The notes under the pieces were generated by a model. It did no database searches and was not told where the DNA came from. It saw only the letters and a list, made by a program, of their open reading frames with translations. This document shows positions 22,889 through 34,110 of a DNA stretch of 64,000 nucleotides, one piece after another. The stretch's first letter is position 1. Each line of letters begins with the position of its first letter. Origin of the DNA: Aedes albopictus (taxonomy: Eukaryota; Arthropoda; Insecta; Diptera; Culicidae); the NCBI RefSeq assembly GCF_035046485.1, contig NC_085137.1, positions 460,097,004 to 460,161,003 of the forward strand, given 5' to 3'. The translations under genes were made by a program, and so were the position numbers.

Positions 22889-22981
22889 CCCTTATGTGGC
22901 CGGCAGGGTACCCGGGTACCCAGCACCCATTTAAAATACACGGTGTTGAAAAAAGCAAAAAGTTTGCCGGCCACATAACGG
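22889..22981. mobile_element. 93-bp TTAA-flanked MITE, piggyBac-like
   Basis: CCCTTATGTGGCCGGCA on the left and TGCCGGCCACATAACGG on the right, flanked by TTAA at 22885-22888 and 22982-22985. TTAA duplication with CCC-type ends is characteristic of piggyBac-family mobilisation; the transposase assignment is inference. Confidence 0.75.
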
Positions 22982-22985
22982 TTAA

Positions 22986-25375
22986 ACGAATTTCGCGCCA
23001 ACCCTTCTATGGGGCTGGCAGCACCCTCTCAGAATCGAATGAAACTTTGTGGGCATAAACAATAGGTCTTTCCAAGCAACTTTGCATATTTTGTTTTTCG
23101 AAATTTTTTAAGAGTAACATTTGAAGAGGGCCTAATTTTTTTTCATAGATTTTTTTTCAAATCGATGTAACCCAAAAATGACAAGACCTACAAAAAAGTG
23201 TTGTATGGCGGACTATCGTGAAATTCCATGAAGATTTTTAGAAAAATATCCAAAAAATACAAAACTAATTCCTACACTGAAAAAAAAGGTTTTAAAAATT
23301 TAAATCGATATTACAAAAAAACCCTATGTTTTTAAATCGATGATTTTTTTTCTGGAGAAAGGTATTTCAATTACCTACATTTTCTCCAAACAATGTTGCT
23401 GTGACATAGGGGAAATTACCTATTCTCGGCCGTTTTGTTCTCTTCGTCTTTGGGGGTTTTTTGAAACCTATTGAACCCAGAGTTGGTCTCAAATCCTTCC
23501 CAACTAAGCTGAATTATATGGCCAAGTTTCAATCAATTCGGCTGACAAAAACCCCCCATGACGAAGAGAACAAACCTGCCGATAATACCCATTGTCACCC
23601 TATTTAGGGGAAAAAAGTTTTTCTAACAAAAACTTTTTTCATGTCTACATTGAGTGAATATTTTCCATCGTGTTTCGTGCCAACATGGCCATATATAGGT
23701 TCAGTAGCCTCTTATCAACCAATGAAACTTTGTGGATGTTTAAAAATTTGTTTAAGAAGCAATTTTGCATAATCTAACATTTATCTAGACTAACATTTGA
23801 AAAGGGCGTATTAGGGTGGCCTACACTTATATGAAAAACATAAAATTTGTAAAATGACAAGTCTTACCTCCTGTATCGATTGTTTTGGACTCCCAGGAGA
23901 TACGTTCAGCATTTGAGCGAAACCGAATTAGTCTACAACACCCCCCCCCCTCCCCTCTATGTCTCGCTTTTTGTATGGGACCACTGTTTGTATGGGTCGT
24001 CACGTTTTGCAAAACCTCGCCCCCTCCCCTCCTCAAGCGTGACGTAATTTGTGCATGGCCCCTAAGGAAGCGCTCAACGAGCTTGAAGTTTGTATGGGGA
24101 AATTTTGCCAAATGTATGCAGAAATCTTAAGCTTTTGATTTTTGCCGCTAGGTGGCGCTGTAAGTTTTCAATTAATAAAAACTTTGGTATTATTGTAGGT
24201 GACTTTATGCCAAACAACTTTGTTGAAGACCCGTAAGTGGTCAGTGAGGCGAAGCATTGGGATTTCATTATTGATATTCCTTTACATGTATTGGAAAAAC
24301 GACAATAATGTTTCACCTCACTTTATCTAGGGTATAAATTGTTATCAGGCTTCGGATCACTTTGCGGTCTTCGACAAAGTTGTTTGACATATCGTCACCT
24401 GCAAGAATAGCTAAGGTTTTATTAATTGAACGCTTGCAGCGCCACCTAGCGGTAAAAATCAAAAGCTTGAGATTTTTCCATACATTTGGCCAAGTTTTCC
24501 CATACAAACTTCAAGCTCGTTGAGCGCTCCATTAGGGGCTATGCACAAATTACAAAAAGCGTGACATAGAGGAGAGCGCTAGGGAGAGCAGGGGTTGAAA
24601 AAGGTCGAATTTTGCGTGACATAATTTGTGTATCACCCCTAGACTAACTCGGTTTCGCTCAAATGCTGATCGTAGCTCCTGGAGGTAAGACTTGTCATTT
24701 TTCGAATTTTATGTTTTTCATATAAGTGTGGGACACCCTAATACGCCCTTTTCAAATGTTAGTCTAGATAAATGTTAGATTATGCAAAATTGCTTCTTAA
24801 ACAAATTTTTAAACATCCACAAAGTTTCTTTGATTGATAATAGGCTACTGAACCTATATATGGTCATGTTGACACGAAACACGATGAAAAATATTCACTC
24901 AATGTAGACATGAAAAAAGTTTTTGTTAGAAAAACTTTTTTCCCTTAAATATGTCACAGCAACATTGTTTGGAGAAAATGTAGGTAATTGAAATACCTTT
25001 TTCCAGAAAAAAAAATCATCGATTTAAAAACATAGGGTTTTTTGTAATATTGATTTAAATTTTTAAAACCTTTATTTTTCAGTGTAGGAATTAGTTTTGT
25101 ATTTTTTGGATATTTTTCTAAAAAACTTCATGGAATTTCACGATAGTCCGCCATACAACACTGTTTTTTAGGTCTTGTCATTTTTGGGTTACATCGATTT
25201 GAAAAAAAATCTATGAAAAAAAATTAAGCCCTCTTCAAATGTTACTCTTGAAAAATTTCGAAAAACAAAATATGCAAAGTTGCTTAGAAAGACCTATTGT
25301 TCATGCCCACCAAGTTTCGTTCGATTCTGAGAGGGTGCAGCCAACCGTTGGTCGAGTTGGCGCGAAATTCGTCAT
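22986..25375. mobile_element. 2.4-kb foldback element with about 1.1-kb arms
   Basis: Left-arm blocks (GCGCGCC-free example: AATAGGTCTT at 23061, ATGTCTACAT at 23641, GCCGCTAGGTGGCGCTG near 24145) recur as reverse complements at 25289, 24902 and about 24437. The symmetry centre is near 24276. The left arm is 194 bp longer because of a TA-flanked insertion at 23409-23600. Arms differ by scattered point changes only. Confidence 0.9.
23409..23600. mobile_element. 192-bp TA-flanked MITE inside the foldback's left arm
   Basis: The right arm lacks this segment and preserves the empty site. The insert begins GGGGAAATTACC and ends TTGTCACCC, with inner TATTCTCGGC/GCCGATAATA matching in inversion, and has TA on both sides (23407-23408, 23601-23602). 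This is Tc1/mariner-type insertion by signature. Confidence 0.85.
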
Positions 25376-25439
25376 TAGCGATATTTTCAAAAGAAGGGTC
25401 TTAACATTTCAAACAACTTCTTCGAAGACACTAAACCTC

Positions 25440-26020
25440 TAAAGTCAACTTTTCAGGTCCCTAGGACCTCCTGAAACACCTCTTAGATCTCCAGGTAACC
25501 CTCTAAAATGCCACTGTAATCGCTCTAATACCTTCTGAGACACTCTGAAACCCTATGTGATCTCCTGTTACCCCTGAAGCGCCCCTAAGACCTTCTGAAA
25601 CACCCCTGAGATACTCACGGTAACCCTCTGAAATGCCACAGGAATCGCTCTAATGCCTTCTGAGACACCGTGAAATTCTCTGCGTTCCCCTGTGACTCCT
25701 GAAACGCCCCTAAGACTACCGGAAACACCCCTGAGATCTCCAAGTTAACCTCTGAAATGACACTGGAATCCCTTTGTAATCTCTGAGACCCCCTGAAGCG
25801 CTCCAGAGACCTCCTGGTGCCAACTGTAACGCCTTGTACTCCCTTGAATGCCCCTGAAAACTCTCGAGAGCCCCTTGAAGATCCTTGAGACCTCCTGAAA
25901 CAACCCACAGACCTACAGGTACCCCCGTGATCCCCTGAAATGCTCCTACGACCTCCTGTGACGCCTCTGGAATACCCTTGGAAGCCCCCGAATTTTCCTT
26001 GACTACCTTGAAAAGTCCCT
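25440..26020. repeat. Degenerate CCTGAAACACCCCTGAGA minisatellite
   Basis: Words such as CTCCTGAAACACC, CCCTCTGAAATGCCAC and CCCTGAGATCTCC recur at about 60-bp higher-order spacing. The class is shared with 4741-5945 and 21980-22515. Confidence 0.75.
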
Positions 26021-27330
26021 GAGATGAACGTTTCCGTGAACTCTTCTTAAACTTCTTCTTAAATTCTTGTTAAATGGGACAATTATGCTAAGAACAGAAT
26101 ATATGTGTGAATTAAAACATACTTGTTGCAGTGGTTCGCTGCACAGTAGGCCTGGCCACTTCAAATCTTGTACTGCATCTCCGATGTGCTGCAAGCATCG
26201 TTAATGACAAGAAAAAATGATAGAAGTAGTCGATTCTACGATTTACCATTTTTGTGAATACGGCTCAAAAATGCCCCTTGGCGTGATCCCTTTTCACTTC
26301 AATCTCCCTCTTAATAAAATCAAATTCCATTTCAGTAGTAGTTGCATTACACGAGAGCTACTTAAATAGAGTTTACTCAGATAAATTTTACCTATATTAA
26401 AGTTCGAGTGTTTAACCAACTTGGAACAATTTGCCCTCGCCGTACGGTATCCAGAGTTTTATTTTAGTTTTCCAACCGGAAGTTAATTTGACCACAGACA
26501 GGTACAGGAAAAAAAGTGTGTCACTCGCCGTTGTGCGTCGTTTTCCATCCATCAGGTATTGTGGCGGTGAATTTGTGATGAATCAGTAGTTTTGATTGTA
26601 GACCCATAGATTTTTTTTTCTCGCGTATTTTGTATGCTCGCGGTTTCAACTCGGATATTGTACTGCGCACTGGAGATTGTGGCTTTGTGGTGGAAATGAA
26701 AATTAAAACGCTTCCGATTGGAACACAATGAGCTCATTAGTTGCATTTGTGCTGGATGCGTTGATTTTTTTTTTTTTTCAGATTTTGCTTAATTGGAACC
26801 ATAATACTGTAGAAGATTTAAAGAGTCATATCGACTGCGACTGCATCAAGTCTGCTGCCGAGCCATGTGAACAAGCCGAACGCAAGCATGCAACTGACTT
26901 CACCAACCATTCCGAATTCGCCTGTGTCAATTTTCAGACCCCTACCTGGTGGCGGCTCTATGGCCATGGCCGCGCGCGATGGGAAGGGGACCCGTAATCG
27001 AAATAACTTCGAATGTCTTCTTTACCGACTAGCACACTGTTCGGCAGTCGCAGCGTAAGCCTGATGCCGTAGTTACAACGAAGGCGAACAACGATACTGC
27101 CCCTCTCTAGACGTTCAAGTCTATTTCAGCGCACTCTCGGCGGGGTGGCACTTACTGCTGTCCGTAACTTTCACTTTCGTTGGTTTGCTTTGGGTCTTTC
27201 GTGAGCTCCGGTGCGGCGGTGCAAGCAGGTTCGTCGTCGCTGAGTCTAGTTACGTTGATCGTTTTTGTGCTGGTTTGTTGATCAGTTTTATAGCTTTGTG
27301 ATGTTAATTTAATTTGTTGTTACCATAAGC
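26021..27330. other. Largely unique stretch with a GC-richer part
   Basis: From about 26830 to 27260 the sequence is GC-richer and lacks visible repeats. Open frames at 26728-26997 and 26867-27058 have no recognised domain. Together with the tRNA gene just downstream it may represent euchromatic unique DNA, possibly a promoter or untranslated exon. I cannot mark a start site. Confidence 0.35.
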
Positions 27331-27402
27331 GGCTCAATGGTCTAGGGGTATGATTCTCGCTTTGGGTGCGAGAGGTCCCGGGTTCAAATCCCGGTTGAGC
27401 CC
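27331..27402 (+). tRNA. tRNA-Pro (anticodon UGG)
   Basis: The 72-nt cloverleaf pairs GGCTCAA at the 5' end with TTGAGCC at 27395-27401. The anticodon arm is CTCGC, a TTTGGGT loop, then GCGAG, giving anticodon TGG; the T arm is CCGGGTTCAAATCCCGG. Internal pol III promoters are present (box A TGGTCTAGGGG at 27338, box B GGTTCAAATCC at 27381). A TTTT terminator follows at 27411. No intron. All stems pair, so it should decode proline codons CCA and, by wobble, others. Two minus-strand copies lie 0.5 and 4 kb downstream. Confidence 0.97.
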
Positions 27403-27740
27403 GAATTTAATTTTATTGGCCAGACTAGTAACACTTTATTCACTCACATGGGACTACCGAGGTCGTCGGTAAACTTTTGTCAAATTTTACCCTTCAGGAC
27501 GCGCGCCGTTGTAAAAAGTACAACACTGCCGAAAAACCTCGCTCGTCGTATGCATCGCGAGCGCGGTGCAGTTGCAGCTGCTCAATGGCGCTCCTCCTGG
27601 AAAGTTAATAAAGCAATTGATAACCATACTAGTATTATACAATTTGAACCGAATAGTCTTCTTATTCTATGAAACATAAATATGTGTATTGTACAATTTT
27701 GTCGCTGGCGCTTTGATTTTATTACCAATTTGTTGAGTTT
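27403..27740. other. Stretch between tRNA genes, nothing recognised
   Basis: Part (27480-27590) is GC-richer with CGCGCGCC-type sequence, but no domain or repeat family is recognised. Confidence 0.35.
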
Positions 27741-27892
27741 AATGCTCAAGTCTGAAAACCAAAGTATACAGGTTCAATCTGTAGTGAAATTCGTAAACAC
27801 TATGCAAATTCGCCTCTGCAAAATTGTGTGCTCTTTCTAGCTTGATTTGCATTCCAATGTGTTGAAAGCTCTTCATGAATAAAATATAATAC

Positions 27893-27964
27893 GGGCTCAA
27901 CCGGGATTTGAACCCGGGACCTCTCGCACCCAAAGCGAGAATCATACCCCTAGACCATTGAACC
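27893..27964 (-). tRNA. tRNA-Pro (anticodon UGG), second copy
   Basis: It is the same 72-nt gene on the minus strand. The acceptor stem differs from the first copy: the 5' strand reads GGTTCAA against TTGAGCC, creating one G-U pair, so it should remain functional. The anticodon arm, box A and box B are unchanged. A T-run terminator follows on the minus strand (AAAA at 27881-27884 on the plus strand). About 150 bp of its 3' flank resembles the flank of the copy at 31402-31473. Confidence 0.95.
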
Positions 27965-28157
27965 ACCTACAAATGTTGTTTTTTTTTGTCTGACTATTAC
28001 GCAAAAATTTCAATATAGATCTGTGTCATCCTACAGAACTAAATTTTAGCTAGGAAGATTTCCGTTTATTATTTAAGAGGAAACAAACTATCATTCGCAT
28101 TGAAAAACTCAAAGGCAGTTTAAATAGTTGATAATTGCTCATGACTGAATGAAGGTT

Positions 28158-28703
28158 GAGTACTGTGTTGTTTTTTGCTGTGCATGCATCATTCCTGTAA
28201 GGGTGAGTATGGCAGCATAATCGATCGCGTTCGTTATTGTCTCGAGTGAAAATCAAAACAATAGATGCGCGGGTGTTTAGTATTCAGTATTGTGTTGTTC
28301 TTTGCTGAGTATTGTGTTGTTCTTTACAGAGAAGAACATTAATCAAGACAATTAGATGATCGGTATTGAACCACAAAAACCCCACAACAATTGGTGAGAT
28401 TTTTCCAATTTTATTTATTTATAAATAATTCTACTTCAGTATATTTACTTTCTAACTACATATAGGTTGAAAATTCGCTATTTTCAACATCCTTTCATCT
28501 ATTGGAAGATGCTTCAGTTCTGGGCTCTTTCTAAATTGATGAAGGGATTTATAAATGCTTGCAAGGACTTGGCCAGGTGTGTGGAGCTGAGTGAATCTAT
28601 GACATTGTAGATAGTAGCGACATCAGCAATGTCAATGGAAATATTCAACTTTGCAACTCCATCCAAGATTTGTGCAAGTATTCATGCTATGCTATGCTAT
28701 GCT
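28158..28703 (+). mobile_element. Second, longer copy of the (ATGCT)n-tailed retroposon
   Basis: From about 28295 it matches the 4992-5424 copy with scattered substitutions and ends in ATGCT repeats. Its 5' end extends about 120 bp further. A 17-bp repeat with one mismatch flanks it (28141-28157 ATGACTGAATGAAGGTT; 28704-28720 ATGATTGAATGAAGGTT). Two copies with independent target duplications establish it as a mobile retroposon family. Confidence 0.85.
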
Positions 28704-28720
28704 ATGATTGAATGAAGGTT

Positions 28721-29225
28721 ATTTGAGCCTTAAGGGAATTCCCATGACTTGTAGACACCCCTCCTCCTTGTAAGATTTGTGTATGAGAACTCAAACAATT
28801 TTGTATGGCGCGTAATATATCTCATACTCTTCCTTGCCCCATAAATGTTTACGTAATTAATTTACAGTCCCTAAAATTAAATTGAATATTCAAAAAATTT
28901 AACAATCTTAAAAAAACCGTTTTATATCTTTTTGACATCCGTGAAGGAGATTAAAAAACGGAGTTGTAAAATCAATTAAGCTGTATCATGAGTGTTTATT
29001 TATTTATTTGTTTGTTATTTTGACAATGTATCTCTTGATTTTTTCTCTGGTGAAAAATGTTTGTTACCTTCAAAAAAAAAAAAAAAATCTAAAAATGTCG
29101 TTGAAAAATGATTGAAAATGATTTTTTTTATCATTGGGAAAAATAGAAAACACCTTTAATGATGTATGGAAAACGAATTTGAAAACGTTACACTATGATG
29201 GACTGATTTGAAAAAATAACTGACA
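28721..29225. other. AT-rich stretch, nothing recognised
   Basis: It has poly-A/T runs and no recognisable feature. It may include decayed LINE sequence leading into the fragment at 29226. Confidence 0.4.
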
Positions 29226-30190
29226 ACTTCCAGAATCAGCTACATGGGCCTACCCCTAGGCTCATGTTTAACTCCCTTGCTTCATAAATTCTTCAACTTC
29301 GATGTATATCTGTTCCTCGAAACGAAAAAGTATAAAAATGTCGATTCTTGTAGGAGATTCTTAACTAATGGGTCTCGTATAAATGGATCCACTGGTTTAG
29401 ATGTATTCAATAAAAATTTCACAGCCTTACGAAAACTTCAAAAACCTAAAACATAAACCCATTACTGAGTTGGCAGCAATCAGCTTCGCTTTGGGGATGA
29501 TTTCCAACATGCCCGCAGACCATTTCTTCATCTTCTCGGATACTCTTAGTTCTATTGAGGCACTCTCATCGATGAAACCCGTACAACATCCAGCTTACTT
29601 TCTTACAAAAATAAGAGAGAAGATGGTCGAAAGATCATACAAGATTATTTTTGTATGGGTCCCCTCACTTTGTTCAAGTTATGGCAATCGCAAAGGTGGG
29701 CGCACAGGAAAGTGAAATCTATGATAGAAGAATTTCACATGATGAATTTTTCCATTTTGTTCGCCAGAGTTCTCTTCAAAGTTGGCAAAATGATTGGCGA
29801 GATGGCCAGCTGGGACGGTGGTTACATACCATTATTCCCAATATTTCTTTGAGAGTGTGTTGGTAGGGTTTGGATGTAAGTCGAAACTTCATTCGAGTGA
29901 TGTCAAGACTTATGTCCAACTATTACTCGCTAGATGCGTATTTACACAAGATTTACCTCGCGTTGAGCAATCTTTGTAAAAAGTGCGGTTCCGGTTATGA
30001 TGACATCAACCACATAGTTTGGCAGTGCCCTGATAATGACGCCTCCAGTGAACTACTTTTGGATACCCTTGAGGCCCGAGGTAGACAACCCTTTGTTCTT
30101 GTGAGAGATGTGTTGAGGATCCGCGATGTCATATACATTGGATGTATGTTCGACTTTCTTCGCTCTGCTGGTATAAAAGTTAATTTCGCT
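29226..30190 (+). pseudogene. Non-LTR retrotransposon 3' fragment with RNase H domain
   Basis: In shifting plus-strand frames the sequence reads NGSRINGSTGLDVFNKNF, then TELAAISFALGMISN, FFIFSDTLSSIEAL and KIIFVWVPS. These are the ordered motifs of the RNase H domain of I/Jockey-type LINEs. It continues with a tail containing CKKCGSGYDDINHIVWQC, a CCHC-like zinc-binding motif. The usual first catalytic aspartate (TDGS) is asparagine here (TNGS, about 29364). At least three frameshifts break the frame, near 29400, 29690 and 29870. The reverse transcriptase lies outside the fragment. An inactive 5'-truncated copy. Confidence 0.85.
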
Positions 30191-30540
30191 TGATTTTTTT
30201 TCTACAGTTTTTTTCTCTCTGTTTTGTCCTCTTTAACAAGCTGCTCCTGGTCATCCGGAAGCCCCACAACAAATTGATACCAACACTACATGGCACTGAA
30301 CGCGCTAGCAAGATGCGATTCGCCCCCGGATGAGCTGCAGTGAAACCATTGGTCCAATCCTTACCCTGTCCATCCCTCAAAATGTGACCTTCTAACCTCG
30401 AGCTGCCACGAATACCCTGGCTGCCTCCCATTACTTACAGATATGAATAAAAATTTATTATCATGTGTATATTTTAAATATTAAGTGCAAAAAAATTTGG
30501 CTCCGTGAAGCTCCTAATAAATAAAATACATAAACATATT
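30191..30540 (+). mobile_element. Probable 3' untranslated tail of the LINE fragment
   Basis: It follows the stop of the RNase H-tail frame, is non-coding, and ends in GAAGCTCCTAATAAATAAAA-like sequence, consistent with the 3' end of a retroelement transcript. Inferred from position. Confidence 0.5.
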
Positions 30541-31200
30541 TGGGAAAATTCAAATTATGTTAAATGTTGCGATTTAATGCAAAAGAAACAATGATATCTG
30601 AAAGGTGACCAAATCATCAATATTTCTACGATAAAAAAATACGCGTTTAAAAACATCAAAAACACCAATCACCAATGGCATTTTCAATATTTTGAATTTT
30701 GAAGCTAATATTATTTGGGTAATTAAAGTTTGTCACGAAGCACTATACTATACTGCTTTTACAGAAATTTGTTTGGAAAAAGTAATCAATACTTGCTTGT
30801 ATGTTGAATGATATGTCGCAAGATAGGGTTCAGAAAAAATCATGAACTGGCCACTTTCCCGGGGGTACCAAGTTCCCGGAGTATCTCCGATAGTGGTCAA
30901 TATGTCCAGAAAGTCTCGAAATGCATTCTAGATTTCTTGTTTTGCAAAATCATGAAGATTGATATGCTGCATGTGAGGTTTTAGCTAACGTTACAATGTG
31001 GCCACCATGAGCGATAAGGAGGTTACCCCACGACTCCCCGGAATAATTCCGGAACCATGACCGCTTCCGTAAAGTAGACTCTGGTTCTTAAAACTAGAAG
31101 GAATTTGTGATCGATTGGTGCAAAAAATGGCTGAGAACCAGCCATTTGAATTTTAAAATTTTCGTCGGTTGGGGACGTACGTGTTATACATACTATTCAA
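30541..31200. other. Stretch with no recognised gene
   Basis: AT-rich up to about 30830, then a GC-richer segment (30840-31080) with CCCGGGGGTACC and CCGGAATAATTCCGG palindromes that may be part of a decayed DNA element. Confidence 0.4.
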
Positions 31201-31401
31201 TTCGGCAACTGATTTGCTGGGTCAAATGCTTTAAGTTTGAAAATAAACAATACAGGCTTAATCTGAAGCACAATCAAAGCAAAATGTTCCTCGGCAAATG
31301 TACCCACAATATTGTATGTGTTCTCACCACCAGCTACATGATTTACATTACATTAATTGTAATACATGTGCTGAAAACTCTTTGTTGACAAAATATAATT
31401 C

Positions 31402-31473
31402 GGGCTCAACCGGGATTTGAACCCGGGACCTCTCGCACCCAAAGCGAGAATCATACCCCTAGACCATTGAGCC
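31402..31473 (-). tRNA. tRNA-Pro (anticodon UGG), third copy
   Basis: A 72-nt minus-strand gene with the same mature sequence as the copy at 27331-27402, including a fully paired GGCTCAA/TTGAGCC acceptor stem. Boxes A and B are intact. A T-run follows on the minus strand (AAAA at 31390-31393 on the plus strand). The flanks resemble those of the 27893 copy (e.g. TACAGGCTTAATCTG against TACAGGTTCAATCTG), so the two descend from a local duplication. Confidence 0.97.
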
Positions 31474-31518
31474 ACCTACGAATGTTCATTTTAGTCTGCC
31501 TAATGCCTAACCATTACG

Positions 31519-32336
31519 CTGTGGCTTATATTTGAAAATCTGTTAAAACCTAGAATTCATCTATAAAAAGAAAAATCTCTGAGCTTAAGCCAAACATATT
31601 GAGATTTAGATGGTGCGCAATTGAGGCGTTTTTCGAGTAATAAAAAGGTGCTTTCGCTTTAAGTGCCTTAGCTTCCTAAATTTTCAATCGATATCCAATC
31701 TTTTGATGAATCTTTCTCAAATTACTTTACGAATAAACTTGTAGTCCATTTAATTTTTCCAAAGTCAAAATATGAGATTTTTAGGAATTAGCCTATTTTT
31801 TTCTTCTTTTTACAAAAAAAAAAAACATCTACATGGCCGTAACTTTTGAATCACTTAACCGATTTCAAATCTTTTAGCGTGCTTCTTTAGATATTTTTAG
31901 AATATTATCGAAATCATTTTCAAGAAAAAGCTGCCAAAAATCGTCCTAAACTAAAGTTTTACATGATTAACCAAGCTTTATGGCGTATTTGACAGTTTTG
32001 GAAAAAAGTATCATTTAAATGAATATTGGACAATGAAAAAAATACCTGCAGAAGTACGCTAAAATATGTAGGTATATGAAGCCGATCGAGTGAAAAAAAA
32101 TTTTTTTTGTGTTAAAAGAAGAAACTCATATTTTATGTGACTTTAGGAAAATTTCATGTTCTACAAGTTTATTCGAAAATCAATTAGAGAGATTCATAAA
32201 AAAATTGAAATCACCTTTTTATTACTCAAAAATTCAATATTGAGGCCCAATCTCAGAGGTTTCTTTTTTATGTCATTTGAATCCAGAAGAGCTTACAAAT
32301 TCCAAGTTTCAACAACTTTTCGAAAATAAGCCACAG
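31519..32336. mobile_element. 818-bp foldback element with CTGTGGCTTAT ends
   Basis: CTGTGGCTTATATTTGAAAA at the left end pairs with TTTTCGAAAATAAGCCACAG at the right end. Inner blocks such as GGTG...TTATTACTC and AATAAACTTGTAG against CTACAAGTTTATTCG continue the inversion. It landed about 45 bp from the tRNA-Pro gene. The paralogous flank near 28000 (GACTATTACGC) shows the site without it. Confidence 0.85.
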
Positions 32337-32539
32337 TCTACTAACCATTCAAATATTGATGTGTGTTTTCTTTGATTTGAGCTAGACTTTAACTAGAACT
32401 AAATTCTCATTACTTTGTCGATTTCTAATGTTTACGGTGATTTTGTTCTATGATGTTATGTAGTTGTTTGAAGCATGAATATATTTTATAATTCATTTAA
32501 AATATTTGTTTTCTGTGTTCTTTTTTCTTAATGTATTAT

Positions 32540-32985
32540 TTCTTTTTGCCTTTCTCGTACACCAAAGTGTTCTGAAAGGCTATACATTCAATCAAAAAAC
32601 GAATTTTCGATAGAAGGCTCGGAGGGTCAAGTCACATATACCATTTAACTCAGTTCGACGAATCGAGGTGATGTCTGTATGTATGTGTGTGTATGTATGT
32701 CTGTTGTGTACAACAAGTTCACTCACTTTTAAAGCACTTCCCATTGGTCGATTTTTTGGATTATAGCTCGAATCGAACCGGAATTTTACCGCATTGTTTG
32801 CTATTGAAAATGGTCGGTCGAGACGTTCCGGAGTTATGGCCATTTGAGTGATCCGGACCAGCACCGGTAGAACTGGCCACATATAAAACTGAACCAAGCC
32901 CCATCATGCGACACATCAAACTGCGACGATTTTTGTAACCTTCAGCATGGTTGAAAAATTTTGTGCGAATATCAACACAGGAGAC
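32540..32985. mobile_element. Probable retroelement tail with TGTATG microsatellite
   Basis: GGCTCGGAGGGTCAAGTCAC and CAGTTCGACGAATCGAG followed by a (TGTATG/TGTG)n run at about 32668-32702 are words I recognise as a widespread insect interspersed repeat, probably a LINE 3' region. No domain is visible. Confidence 0.45.
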
Positions 32986-34110
32986 CGAAAATTCTACGAA
33001 GTCGGTCCAAAATTCAAGATGGCGGTCTAAAATCCAAAATGGCGGCTCTAAATTCAAGATGGCGGCTGTATAATGTAGATTTAAGCCCTAAACCAGGCAA
33101 TATTTTGTATGTGGACGATGTTTGGAGTCCAATAATAGCGACCATAATATCCAAGATGGCGGTCTAAAACCCAAGATGGCGCTTCCAATTTCAAGATGGT
33201 GGCTGTTAAATGGAGTTTTAGGCCCTGAAACCATGCAATATGGGTATATTTTGTATGGGGAAGATGTCTGGAAATGACGATTTGAGTTTCCAAGATGGTG
33301 GTCTAAAATTCAAGATGGCGGCTCCAAATTCAAGATGGCGGCTGTTTAACGGAGTTTTAGGCATTAAAACCATGTAATATGGGTATATTTTGCATGGGGA
33401 AGATGTTCGGAGTCCAAAAATGGCGAACCGAACATGTAATATGACGATCTAAAGTTCAAGATGGCGGTTTTAAATTCAAGATGGCAGCTGAATAACGAAG
33501 TTTTAGGCCCTTAAACCATGCAATAAAGGGTATATTTTGTACATGAATGATGACTGGAGTCCAATAGTGGCGACCTGAATATCCAAGACGGCGGTCTAAA
33601 ATCCAAGATGGCAGCTCCAATTCCAAGATGGCGGCTGTATAACGGAGTTTTAGGCCCTAAACCATGCAATAAGGGTATATTTGGTATAATGAAGATGTCT
33701 GGAGTCCACAAATGGTGACCTGAATATCCAAGATGGCGGTCTCAAATCCAAGATGGCGGCTCTAAATTCAAGATGGCGGCTGTTTATTGGAGTTTAAGCC
33801 TAAAACCATGCAATATGGGTATATTTTGTAAGGGGAAGATGTCCGACGATCGCGGAATGGCGATATGAACATTCAAGTTGGCGTTCTAAAATTCAAGATG
33901 GCGGCTTCAAATTCAAGATGGAGGCTGTTTAAAGGAGTTTAAGGCCCTAAACCATGCAATAAGGGTAAATTTGGTATGAGGAAGATGTCTGGAGTCCAAA
34001 AATGGCGATCAGAATATCCAACATGGCGGTCTAAAATCCAAGATGGCGACTCCAAATTCAAGATAGCGGTTGTTCATTGGAGTTTTTGGCTCTAAAATCA
34101 TGAAAATCGA
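32986..34110. repeat. Tandem satellite, about 145-bp unit, rich in CAAGATGGCGG
   Basis: About seven units. The marker ACCATGCAATA-like sequence recurs near 33231, 33370, 33516, 33662, 33806 and 33952, giving steps of 139-146 bp. Each unit carries several AAGATGGCGG(T/C) words spaced about 20 bp apart, plus GGAGTTTTAGGCCCTAAA and GGGTATATTTTGTATGGGGA. The period is mostly not divisible by three and no coding function is suggested. Confidence 0.95.

Noticed and set aside
23827..24316. Small frames in the centre of the 2.4-kb palindrome
   Set aside because: Inverted copies of each other without protein motifs.
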